DNA from: Alistipes sp.
Lineage (GTDB): Bacteria > Bacteroidota > Bacteroidia > Bacteroidales > Rikenellaceae
Reading direction: 5' to 3'
DNA length: 61,537 nt
NCBI GenBank assembly: GCA_031285345.1
Contig: JAITWI010000006.1
Span: 1-61,537 of the forward strand
Shown here piece by piece: positions 17,031-24,186 of the stretch. Each line of letters opens with the position of its first letter. Position 1 is the stretch's first letter. Under the pieces are notes generated by a model, which ran no database searches, was not told the origin of the DNA, and saw only the letters and a program-made list of their open reading frames with translations. The translations under genes and the position numbers were made by a program.

Positions 17031-17143
17031 CCGTGATAAACGGGCATCTGCTTCGTTACTCTCGAAAATCGCTCGGTCATTTATGGTTAATAAACTCTCT
17101 CGCAATTTTCTTCGAAAGCCTTGCATATGCCCGTTTCTGACGA
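17031..17143 (-). ncRNA. Candidate structured leader RNA, copy 1 (before prs)
   Basis: Read on the minus strand, the outer arms AAACGGGCAT (17136-17127) and ATGCCCGTTT (17047-17038) pair perfectly. Inside are two 20-nt blocks, TGCAAGGCTTTCGAAGAAAA and TGACCGAGCGATTTTCGAGA, each matching copy 2 before gcvT at 18 of 20 bases. GAAAATTGC and GCGATTTTC form a 9-bp inner helix with one G-U pair, capped by a TTTAT/ATAAA hairpin. The unpaired GTCAGA and TTATCAC near the base are also shared. The class is not one I recognise. Confidence 0.6.
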
Positions 17144-17164
17144 AAACAGGCCTTGAGTTATTTG

Positions 17165-17803
17165 TTATATTAAGTTATTTCCGATGAAGTCCAAAATCTC
17201 CTCGCCGCCCTGACGCCGTTCCGACGAGGTGACGAAGGTCGGCGGCAACTCCTCCCACTGCTTCAGCAGCGCCTGTTTATGGTTTGCCACATTTGCTGCC
17301 AACGCGTTGGTGCCTAACTTGTCGGCCTTGGTGAACACCACCCCGAAAGGCACTCCGCGCTCGCCCAGCATGGTCATGAACTCCATGTCGATCTTCTGCG
17401 GTTCGAGCCTCACGTCGACCAGCACGAACAGAAACCACATCTTGTCCGACTTGGTGACGTAGTCGGTGATGAGTTTGCCGAACCCCTCGCGCACGCTCTT
17501 CGACGTCCGCGCCCAACCGTAGCCCGGCAGGTCGACCAGGTACCAGCCGCCTTTCGAGATCGCGCCCTCTTTGCCGCCCGCCGCGCCGCCGTGCCCACCG
17601 TTCATCAAAAAGTGGTTGATGAGGCGCGTTTTGCCCGGCGTGCCCGACACCTTGGCCAGCCCCTTCACCCCGCAGAGCATGTTGATGAGCGACGATTTGC
17701 CCACGTTACTGCGCCCGATGAAGGCGAACTCGCGCAGGCCGTCGTCGGGAATCTGCGAGATCTTGCCGCTGCTGAAAGCGAATTTTGCCGAGGTTATCTT
17801 CAT
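17165..17803 (-). CDS. engB: Ribosome biogenesis GTPase EngB (YsxC/YihA)
   Basis: EngB is an essential GTPase for 50S subunit assembly. G1 is GRSNVGKSSLIN (about residues 30-41), G3 is DLPGYGWAR and G4 is TKAD. Length is 212 residues; a Gly-rich insert (GGHGGAAGGKEG) lies near 70-82 in the switch region, where most family members are shorter. The start is supported by KITSAKFAFSSGKISQIPDD. A copy of its first 25 bp lies 92 bp upstream (17871-17895). It sits between rubredoxin and prs, all minus. Confidence 0.96.
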   Translation of the reverse strand: MKITSAKFAFSSGKISQIPDDGLREFAFIGRSNVGKSSLINMLCGVKGLAKVSGTPGKTRLINHFLMNGGHGGAAGGKEGAISKGGWYLVDLPGYGWARTSKSVREGFGKLITDYVTKSDKMWFLFVLVDVRLEPQKIDMEFMTMLGERGVPFGVVFTKADKLGTNALAANVANHKQALLKQWEELPPTFVTSSERRQGGEEILDFIGNNLI

Positions 17804-17895
17804 CGTTGTTTCGCTTCGTTACGGTCGATTTCGCAACGACGACACTGCTGTTTCGCCGCGGCCGTGCCGCCGAATTTCGCCGAGGTGATCTTCAT
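17800..17895 (-). other. Possible 31-codon leader ORF created by a duplicated engB start
   Basis: An ATG at 17895 opens a 31-codon frame beginning MKITSAKFGGTAAAKQQ, copying engB's MKITSAKF. The first 25 bp match the engB start at 23 positions. Its TGA overlaps the engB ATG (ATGA). This may be a decayed duplication or a translationally coupled leader peptide. Confidence 0.45.
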
Positions 17896-17916
17896 GTTCG
17901 CGCCGCTTCGCACCCG

Positions 17917-18078
17917 CTACTCGACAATCGAAAAATCGTCTTTCGGCGCGCCGCAAACGGGACACGTCCAATCGCCCGGCAGTTCGTCGAACGGCACGTT
18001 GGCGCCCTCGTCGTTGGGGCCTCCGCCGGCGGCCTCGTCGTAGACGTAGCCGCAAACATCGCATCTGTACTTTTTCAT
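17917..18078 (-). CDS. Rubredoxin
   Basis: This is a 53-residue iron protein for one-electron transfer in the cytoplasm of anaerobes. It reads MKKYRCDVCGYVYDE at the start and CPVCG near residue 41, giving the two CX2C(G) knuckles that hold one iron. It ends DDFSIVE and has the usual rubredoxin length. A small G/A insert (AAGGGPNDEGA) lies in the loop after the first knuckle. It lies 34 bp downstream of purB and upstream of engB on the same strand. The redox partner is not visible here. Confidence 0.93.
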   Translation of the reverse strand: MKKYRCDVCGYVYDEAAGGGPNDEGANVPFDELPGDWTCPVCGAPKDDFSIVE

Positions 18079-18112
18079 GGCTGATATGGTTTTATGAAAT
18101 TCAAAAAACTTT

Positions 18113-19462
18113 TTAGAACATTATCCCGGTGTAGGTGCGGGGCGAGAGGGCGCGCAACTCCTCCTTGACCGCATCCGAAACGTCCAGCCCGTCGATGAAT
18201 TCGGCCATCTCCTCGCGCCCGATCGGTTTTCCGGTGCGGGTGAGCGCCTTCAAAGCCTCGTAGGGGGCGGGGTACATCTCGCGCCGCAAAATAGTCTGCA
18301 CTCCCTCGGCCACCACCGCCCAGTTGGCGTCCAGGTCGCGGTCTATCGCGTCGACGTTCAAAACCAACTTGCCCAGCCCCTTCAAAACCGAGCGAAAAGC
18401 TATGACGGTGTGCGCCAACGGCACCCCCGCGTTCCTCAAAACGGTCGAGTCGGTCAGGTCGCGCTGGAGTCTGGACACCGGCAACTTCGCCGAAAGATGT
18501 TCGAATATCGCATTTGCCATGCCAAGGTTGCCCTCTGCGTTCTCGAAGTCGATGGGGTTGACCTTGTGGGGCATGGCCGACGAGCCCACCTCGCCCTCTT
18601 TGATGCGCTGCTTGAAGTAGTCCATCGAGATGTAGGTCCACACGTCGCGGCAGAGGTCTATCAAAATGGTGTTGATGCGCTTGAAGTTGTCGAAAATGGC
18701 GGCTATGTTGTCGTAGTGCTCTATCTGTGTGGTGTAGCGGCTGCGGGTCAGGCGCAGCGTGTCGCCCACGAACCGGTCGGCGAACTCCACCCAGTCGATG
18801 CCCGGATAGGCGGCGAAGTGGGCGTTGAAGTTGCCCGTCGCGCCGCCGAACTTGGCCGGGGCGGGAATGGCGCGCAGCATCTCGATCTGCTTCTCAAGCC
18901 GCTCCACGTACACCATCACCTCCTTGCCGAGGCGGGTGGGGGAGGCGGGCTGGCCGTGGGTGCGCGCAAGCAGCGGAATGCGCTCCCACCCTCGCGCCAT
19001 TTCGCGCAGCTGCTCCACCAGGTCGCCGATCAGCGGATAGTAGACGTCGTGCGCCGCCTCGCGAATGGAGTAGGGCGTGGCGGTGTTGTTGATGTCCTGA
19101 CTGGTGAGGCCGAAGTGGATGAACTCTTTTTGAGCGCCCAATCCCAGCGCCTCGAACCGCTCTTTGAGGAAATACTCCACCGCCTTTACGTCGTGGTTTG
19201 TGGTGCGTTCGATCTCTTTGATGCGGCCCGCGTCGTCGAGCGAGAACTCGCCGTAGATCGAGCGAAGCGCCGCGAACGTCTGCTCGCTCACGCCGCTTAA
19301 TTGCGGCAGCGGCACGCGGCACAGGGCGATGAAGTACTCCACCTCCACCAGCACCCGGTAGCGGATGAGGGCGTATTCCGAAAAATATTCGTCCAGCGGG
19401 GCCGAGGCCTCCCTGTAACGGCCGTCGACGGGCGATATGGCTGTGAGTCTGCTTAGTTCCAT
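18113..19462 (-). CDS. purB: Adenylosuccinate lyase
   Basis: PurB acts twice in purine synthesis, splitting fumarate from SAICAR and from adenylosuccinate. The protein has 449 residues, close to E. coli PurB. The fumarase/aspartase superfamily signature SSAMPHKVNPIDFENAEG lies near 290, with TSQDINNTA near 123 and ARTHGQPASPTRLGKE near 170. It is first in a minus-strand group followed by rubredoxin, engB and prs. A -7 element (TACTTTTG, 19509-19502) lies 39 nt upstream and forms half of a palindrome shared with the divergent antiporter gene. Confidence 0.97.
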   Translation of the reverse strand: MELSRLTAISPVDGRYREASAPLDEYFSEYALIRYRVLVEVEYFIALCRVPLPQLSGVSEQTFAALRSIYGEFSLDDAGRIKEIERTTNHDVKAVEYFLKERFEALGLGAQKEFIHFGLTSQDINNTATPYSIREAAHDVYYPLIGDLVEQLREMARGWERIPLLARTHGQPASPTRLGKEVMVYVERLEKQIEMLRAIPAPAKFGGATGNFNAHFAAYPGIDWVEFADRFVGDTLRLTRSRYTTQIEHYDNIAAIFDNFKRINTILIDLCRDVWTYISMDYFKQRIKEGEVGSSAMPHKVNPIDFENAEGNLGMANAIFEHLSAKLPVSRLQRDLTDSTVLRNAGVPLAHTVIAFRSVLKGLGKLVLNVDAIDRDLDANWAVVAEGVQTILRREMYPAPYEALKALTRTGKPIGREEMAEFIDGLDVSDAVKEELRALSPRTYTGIMF

Positions 19463-19501
19463 AACTTATGGGTGTGAAAACTTACGTGCAAATTCAAACA
19501 A

Positions 19502-19530
19502 CAAAAGTACGTAAATAAATTGTACTTTTG
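19502..19530. promoter_or_regulatory. Palindromic divergent promoters (purB / antiporter)
   Basis: CAAAAGTAC (19502-19510) and GTACTTTTG (19522-19530) form a perfect 9-bp inverted repeat with 11 bp between. Each arm contains an exact -7 element TACTTTTG facing its gene. The plus-strand one ends 8 nt before the antiporter ATG. Confidence 0.65.
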
Positions 19531-19538
19531 CGGCCGAT

Positions 19539-20516
19539 ATGAATATATTGTTGTTGATAGTCGGTTTGGCCCTCATAGTGGGGGGCGCCAACTTCCTTAC
19601 CGAGGGGGCTTCGGGCATCGCCAAACGCATGAGGGTGTCCGAATTCGTCATCGGCCTGACCATCGTGGGGTTCGGCACTTCGATGCCGGAGTTGGTGGTG
19701 AGCCTGTTCGCGGCCATCAAGGGGCATAGCGAGATGGCGATAGGCAACGTGGTGGGGTCGAACATGTTCAACACGATGGTGATATTGGGCATCACGGCGA
19801 TGATACGGTCGGTGGAGTTCTCGAAAAACAACCTCACGCGCGACCTGCCCTTCGCGGCGCTGGCATCGGTGGTGTTGGTGGTGATGGGGTGCGACGTGCT
19901 GACCGGTTCGGGCGAGGCGGACGTGATCACGCGCGGCGAGGGGATGGTGCTACTCTGCTTTTTCGCGGTGTTTATGGTCTACACCTTTTTGACCGGGCAC
20001 GACGAGGAGGCGAGCTACCGCGAGGCGCTGGAAGAGGGTGCGGAGGCGGTCGAGGAGAAGCGAAAGCATGTATGGCTGTTGGTGTTGATGGTGGTCGCGG
20101 GATTGGCGGGGCTGATCTTCGGCGGCGAGATGTTTATCGGCAGCGCGACAAAGCTCGCCCTGAGTCTCGGAGTGAGCGAGTCGGTGATAGCGGTGACCTT
20201 AGTTGCGGGCGGAACCTCGCTGCCCGAGCTGGCGACCTCGGTCGTGGCGATGATCAAAGGCAAGGGCGATCTGGCGCTGGGCAACATCGTGGGGTCGAAC
20301 ATATTCAACATATTTTTGATCCTCGGCGTTAGCGCGACGGTCAGTCCGCTTACGATGGGCGACATTATGCCGGCCGACCTGTTCGCGCTGTTGGGCAGCA
20401 GTTTGATGATGTTCGTGTTCGCCGCCTCGTTCCGCCGCCGCGCGATGGACAAGCCCGAGGGGATAATCTCGCTGCTGGTATACGCCGCCTACGTCTGGTG
20501 GGTGGTGGTGAGGTAA
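19539..20516 (+). CDS. Calcium/sodium antiporter (CaCA family, YrbG-like)
   Basis: This 325-residue inner-membrane cation exchanger has two inverted repeats of five helices. Each repeat carries the family signature: TIVGFGTSMPELVVS with GNVVGSNMFNTMVILG, then TLVAGGTSLPELATS with GNIVGSNIFNIFLILG. The central loop (about residues 155-175) is acidic and Glu-rich. Transport of Ca2+ against Na+ or H+ is inferred from the family. Its -7 element lies so close to the ATG that the mRNA would have almost no leader. It converges on dnaG, with a shared terminator between. Confidence 0.94.
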   Translation: MNILLLIVGLALIVGGANFLTEGASGIAKRMRVSEFVIGLTIVGFGTSMPELVVSLFAAIKGHSEMAIGNVVGSNMFNTMVILGITAMIRSVEFSKNNLTRDLPFAALASVVLVVMGCDVLTGSGEADVITRGEGMVLLCFFAVFMVYTFLTGHDEEASYREALEEGAEAVEEKRKHVWLLVLMVVAGLAGLIFGGEMFIGSATKLALSLGVSESVIAVTLVAGGTSLPELATSVVAMIKGKGDLALGNIVGSNIFNIFLILGVSATVSPLTMGDIMPADLFALLGSSLMMFVFAASFRRRAMDKPEGIISLLVYAAYVWWVVVR

Positions 20517-20533
20517 CGGGGGAGAAGATTTGG

Positions 20534-20570
20534 AAGAGGGCGGCGGGCTTTGGGCTACGCCGCCTCTTTT
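20534..20570. terminator. Bidirectional terminator between antiporter and dnaG
   Basis: AAGAGGGCGGCG (20534-20545) pairs with CGCCGCCTCTT (20558-20568) with one bulged G, followed by T on the plus strand and preceded by A-rich sequence for the minus strand. Confidence 0.75.
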
Positions 20571-20586
20571 ATAAGATCAGTCGCTT
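20569..20586 (-). repeat. In-frame copy of the dnaG 3' end (KRLIL-stop)
   Basis: Directly after the dnaG TGA the same frame reads KRLIL then TAA, repeating dnaG's own RLIL-stop 18 bp earlier. AAGATCAGTCGC (20573-20584) and AGGATCAGTCGC (20591-20602) match at 11 of 12 bases. Confidence 0.7.
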
Positions 20587-22749
20587 TCAGAGGATCAGTC
20601 GCGACAGGCGCCGGGCGATCGAGGTGCGCTCGCGGTTGAGGGCGGTGATGCGGCGCAGTATGTCGTCGGCATCGGCCTCGGGCAGGTCGGGATCTTTGAG
20701 TTTGGCGCGCAGTTCGGCCGACAGCAGCTCTATCACCTTCGAACGATAGAGGATCACGGCGCGCGGCAGAGCCTCGGGCAGCCGTTCGCGCTCGCTGGTC
20801 ACTATCACGTCGTGGCGTTTCCAAAGTTTGCTGAGAGTGTAGATGTCGTCCGCCGTCAGCAGATCGACCGACACGTTGCACACCGCCGCGTCGTGGTGGG
20901 TGATGAAGTGGTGGGCCGGAACCTCGGTGTGGCCGCCGCCGTCTCTCGCCGCACCGCCGTTTTCCGAGGCGTCTTTTTCCGAGGCGCCGTCTTTCGCCGC
21001 TTCGCCGTCGAGATCGCCACGCACGCCCAGGTAGGTGTCGTAAATGGCGCGGTATTGCGGGTTGCGAAACTCAAGGCCGTTGGTCTGAAGCTCGCCCGCG
21101 ATGGTGTCGGCCACGTTGAGGGTCACCGAGGTGCGCCCGTCCTGAAAGTCGAACCCCTCGTGCCCGTACTTTATAAGGTATTTTACCAACTCCTTCTCCA
21201 ACTCCTCGATGCTGCTGCCGGCGGCGCCCGGGGTCGACGCGGTGCCCAAGCCCCCCACGCCTCCCGCTGATTGGGCGGCGGTCTCGGCACGGCGCACGGC
21301 CTCCTGACGGCGGATGAACTCGCGCGAGTCGGAGTCTTTGGAGGCGGCCAGAAGGCGTCTTTTTGCGACCTCCGACGAGAGCAGCCCCTCGTCCACATCC
21401 ATGGTGCGGGCGCACTCCTTGATGTACATCGAGCGCGAAATGTCGTCCGGAATCTCGGCTATCGACTCCACCATCTCGCCCACCACCGCCGCTCGCTTGA
21501 TGACGTCGCTGCGGGCCTCGCGCATCAGCAACCGCGCCTTGAAACTGAGGAAATCCTCCTCCCTCTCGCGAATGAAGTTTTGCAGCTCGGCGGCGTTGTG
21601 CTTGCGGGCGAACGAGTCGGGGTCGTCGCCGTCGGGCAGCAGCACCACCCTGACGGCCAGCCCCTCGCGAAGGATCATGTCGATCCCCCTCAGCGAGGCT
21701 TTGATGCCCGCGTCGTCGCCGTCGTAGATAACCGTCACGTTGTCGGTGAAACGCTTCAGCAGCTTCACCTGCTCGGTGGTCAGAGAGGTGCCGGACGAGG
21801 CCACCACGTTCTCCACCCCCGCCTGGTGCATGGAGATGACGTCGGTGTAGCCCTCCACCAGAATAGCGTTGCGCTGCTGGGAGATGGCCTTTTTGGCGAA
21901 GAATATGCCGTAGAGGGTCTGCTTTTTGGAATATATCTCGCTCTCGGGCGAGTTTTGATATTTGGCGACGTTCTTGTCCGTGCGCAACGTGCGCCCGCCG
22001 AAAGCCAGCACCCGCCCGCTCATCGAATGGATGGGGAACATCACCCGCTCGGAGAAGCGGTCGTAATACCCCCCGTTTTCGCGGATTATGGTGAGCCCCG
22101 TGCCGGTCAGGAACTCCTCCTTGTAGCCCGCTTTGAGTGCCGCCTGCGTGAACACGTCGCGCGGGGGGCGGGCAAACGAGCCGGAGCCATCGCCGTAGCC
22201 GTTGCCGCGACCATCGCCGTAGCCGCCGCCCGAACCGCCGCCACTTTCGGGGCGCCCGGGACTTCCCGGACAGTAGCCCAGCCCGAAGCGCTCGATCATC
22301 TCGTCGGAGAAACCGCGACTGCGCAAATATCCCAAACCCACGCTGCGCCCCTCGTCGGTGGTGTGCAACGCATCGCGAAACCACTCGGCCGACCAGCTGT
22401 TGAGGGTGAGCATGCTCTCGCGGTCGTCGTTGCGCTTGGTCTCCTCTTCGGACAATTCGCGCTCCTCGACCTCGATGCCATATTTTTTGGCCACGAACTT
22501 GAGCGCCTCCACGTAGCCCATCCCCTCGTGCTCCATAACGAACGTCACTGCGTTGCCCCCCTTGCCGCAGCCGAAACACTTGAACAGACCCTTGGTGGGC
22601 GAGACGACGAACGAAGGAGTTTTTTCGTTGTGGAACGGACAACAGGCCTGATAGTTGACCCCTTTTTTGCGCAACGACACGAAGTCTCCCACCACCTCCA
22701 CGATATCCGCGGCGGAGTATATACGGTCAACTGTGGCTTTGTCGATCAC
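20587..22749 (-). CDS. dnaG: DNA primase DnaG
   Basis: DnaG makes RNA primers at the replication fork. The CHC2 zinc finger (CCPFHNEKTPSF...CFGCGKGGN) lies at about residues 36-66, the RNA polymerase domain follows, and TOPRIM includes ILVEGYTDVISMHQAG and DGDDAGIKASLRG. At 720 residues it is somewhat longer than usual. There is a Gly-rich insert with repeated GYGDG units near 163-193 (18-bp DNA period) and a second A/E/K/D/G insert near 575-600. The C-terminal helicase-binding domain ends RLSRLIL, and its coding end is duplicated just downstream. Confidence 0.97.
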   Translation of the reverse strand: MIDKATVDRIYSAADIVEVVGDFVSLRKKGVNYQACCPFHNEKTPSFVVSPTKGLFKCFGCGKGGNAVTFVMEHEGMGYVEALKFVAKKYGIEVEERELSEEETKRNDDRESMLTLNSWSAEWFRDALHTTDEGRSVGLGYLRSRGFSDEMIERFGLGYCPGSPGRPESGGGSGGGYGDGRGNGYGDGSGSFARPPRDVFTQAALKAGYKEEFLTGTGLTIIRENGGYYDRFSERVMFPIHSMSGRVLAFGGRTLRTDKNVAKYQNSPESEIYSKKQTLYGIFFAKKAISQQRNAILVEGYTDVISMHQAGVENVVASSGTSLTTEQVKLLKRFTDNVTVIYDGDDAGIKASLRGIDMILREGLAVRVVLLPDGDDPDSFARKHNAAELQNFIREREEDFLSFKARLLMREARSDVIKRAAVVGEMVESIAEIPDDISRSMYIKECARTMDVDEGLLSSEVAKRRLLAASKDSDSREFIRRQEAVRRAETAAQSAGGVGGLGTASTPGAAGSSIEELEKELVKYLIKYGHEGFDFQDGRTSVTLNVADTIAGELQTNGLEFRNPQYRAIYDTYLGVRGDLDGEAAKDGASEKDASENGGAARDGGGHTEVPAHHFITHHDAAVCNVSVDLLTADDIYTLSKLWKRHDVIVTSERERLPEALPRAVILYRSKVIELLSAELRAKLKDPDLPEADADDILRRITALNRERTSIARRLSRLIL

Positions 22750-22782
22750 AAAATAATATTGTAAAATTGTAAGGGATTATTG

Positions 22783-22790
22783 TATATTTG
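22783..22790 (+). promoter_or_regulatory. -7 element reading toward the S24-type regulator
   Basis: TATATTTG matches TAnnTTTG. A transcript from here would run antisense through the tRNA-Arg gene before reaching the regulator. Confidence 0.45.
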
Positions 22791-22803
22791 CGGAGTCGTT
22801 TCG

Positions 22804-22875
22804 TGATCTCGACAGGAATCGAACCTGTATCGTCAGAATCGGAATCTGATATTCTATCCATTGAACTACGAGACC
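22804..22875 (-). tRNA. tRNA-Arg (anticodon CCG)
   Basis: On the minus strand a full cloverleaf is visible: acceptor GGTCTCG/CGAGATC, the D arm GTTCAATGGATAGAAT, anticodon stem TCAGA/TCTGA with loop TTCCGAT (anticodon CCG), and T arm ACAGG-TTCGATT-CCTGT. The discriminator is A and CCA is not encoded. A near -7 match (CAACTTTG) lies upstream at 22888-22895. Confidence 0.95.
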
Positions 22876-22895
22876 GAAACGGGAATGCAAAGTTG

Positions 22896-23546
22896 GTGCA
22901 AAAAAACGAAATAAACAACCCGCGGCCGAACAATTGGCAAAGGATAGAAAAGGTGGTGAGGTGGACAGGCTTGTCTGTCAACTCGTTCGCCCTTTCGATA
23001 GGTCTCAACAGAGGCGAAAACCTTTACCAAATAAAGCGCGGCAACAACGGCATAAGCGGTGAATTGGCGCGGATGATTTCGGAAAAATATCCCGGCATCA
23101 GTCGCGCTTGGCTCATAGCGGGCGAGGGCGAGATGTTTTTGGCCGAGGGCGCGGGGCCGAGGCCGGTTCCGTTCTACAACGCCGACGTCGAGCGGTTCGT
23201 CGCCGCGCCGGGCAGGTTTCGCAGCAGCGGCTCCGTTTTGTTGCCGGGAGTGGACGACGCCGACTTCGCGGCGCTGTACAACGGTCGGGCGATGGGCTGG
23301 GCGGTGCCGGCGGGATCGACGGTGCTGGTGAGGCGCGTGGCCGTGGAGAATCTCATCCCCGGGGGCGACTACGTGGTGGTCGTGGCCGACGGCGCCATGA
23401 TGCGGCGGGTGAGGCGCGAGGCGGGTAGCGACCAGTTGCGCCTGCTGGCGGTGGATGCGGACAATTTCGACGAGATAAGAGTAAACGCGGCGAGCGTGAG
23501 GGAACTTTACCTCGTGTTGGCGGTGGTGATAAATAAAATCATATAA
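22896..23546 (+). CDS. HTH regulator with catalytically inactive S24 (LexA-like) domain
   Basis: The N-terminal third is a helix-turn-helix of the type seen in S24-family repressors (SVNSFALSIGLNRGENLYQIKRG, then ISRAWLIAGEGEMF). The C-terminal half matches the S24 fold: LYNGRAMGWAVPAGSTVLVRRV and GGDYVVVVADGAMMRRVRRE. The catalytic serine of the usual GDSM motif is alanine here (GRAM, about residue 132), and the lysine of the usual VKR is arginine (about 170), so self-cleavage is not expected. The start is uncertain; GTG at 22896 keeps clear of the tRNA. The stop is 4 bp before ribE, so both may be on one transcript. The target genes are unknown. Confidence 0.75.
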   Translation: MQKNEINNPRPNNWQRIEKVVRWTGLSVNSFALSIGLNRGENLYQIKRGNNGISGELARMISEKYPGISRAWLIAGEGEMFLAEGAGPRPVPFYNADVERFVAAPGRFRSSGSVLLPGVDDADFAALYNGRAMGWAVPAGSTVLVRRVAVENLIPGGDYVVVVADGAMMRRVRREAGSDQLRLLAVDADNFDEIRVNAASVRELYLVLAVVINKII

Positions 23547-23550
23547 CGAT

Positions 23551-24186
23551 ATGTTTTCGGGAATAGTGGAACGAATGGCGCGGGTGGCGGAGATCCGCAC
23601 AGAGCAGAGCAACAAACACTTTACGCTGGAGGCCCCGGCCGATTTCGTGGGCCAGCTGAAGATCGACCAAAGCGTGTCGCACAACGGGGTGTGTCTGACG
23701 GTGGTGCAACTCACCGAGACGACCTACACCGTGACGGCGATGCGCGAGACGCTCGTGAAGAGCAACTTAGGTGGGCTGAAGGTAGGCTCGTGGGTCAATC
23801 TGGAGCGGTCGATGAGGCCCGACGCGCTGTTGGACGGCCACATAGTGCAGGGTCACGTCGATCAGACGGCGGTTTGCACGCGCGTCGAGGAGGCGGGCGG
23901 CAGTTGGTACTACACCTTCGAGTACGACCCCACCGGCGCGGCTTCGGGTTCGGGTTCGGGCGGTTCGGCGGCGGGGATGACCACGGTGGAGAAGGGTTCG
24001 GTGGCGGTCAACGGGGTGAGCCTCACGGTGGTGAACTCGCGCGAGGGGTCGTTTCAGGTGGCGATCATACCTTATACGCACGACAACACCAACTTCCGCG
24101 ACATCGAGGTAGGAACGGTGGTGAACCTCGAATTCGACATAATCGGCAAGTACATCGCCCGGTTGATGAAAAACCACGCGTGCTGA
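23551..24186 (+). CDS. ribE: Riboflavin synthase alpha chain
   Basis: This enzyme joins two 6,7-dimethyl-8-ribityllumazine molecules to make riboflavin. Two lumazine-binding repeats are visible: MFSGIVERMARV with SVSHNGVCLTVV, and GHIVQGHVDQ with SVAVNGVSLTVV. The end YIARLMKN is typical. Length is 211 residues, about 10 more than usual, because of a GSGSGGSAAG insert near 131-141, between a strand and the MTTVEKGSVAVNG stretch. It follows the S24-type gene by 4 bp and overlaps the histidine kinase start. No other riboflavin gene is nearby. Confidence 0.96.
   Translation: MFSGIVERMARVAEIRTEQSNKHFTLEAPADFVGQLKIDQSVSHNGVCLTVVQLTETTYTVTAMRETLVKSNLGGLKVGSWVNLERSMRPDALLDGHIVQGHVDQTAVCTRVEEAGGSWYYTFEYDPTGAASGSGSGGSAAGMTTVEKGSVAVNGVSLTVVNSREGSFQVAIIPYTHDNTNFRDIEVGTVVNLEFDIIGKYIARLMKNHAC

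Noticed and set aside
22788-22895. Longer start for the S24-type regulator
   Set aside because: The longer frame would run antisense through tRNA-Arg and begin with TTG inside the -7 element.
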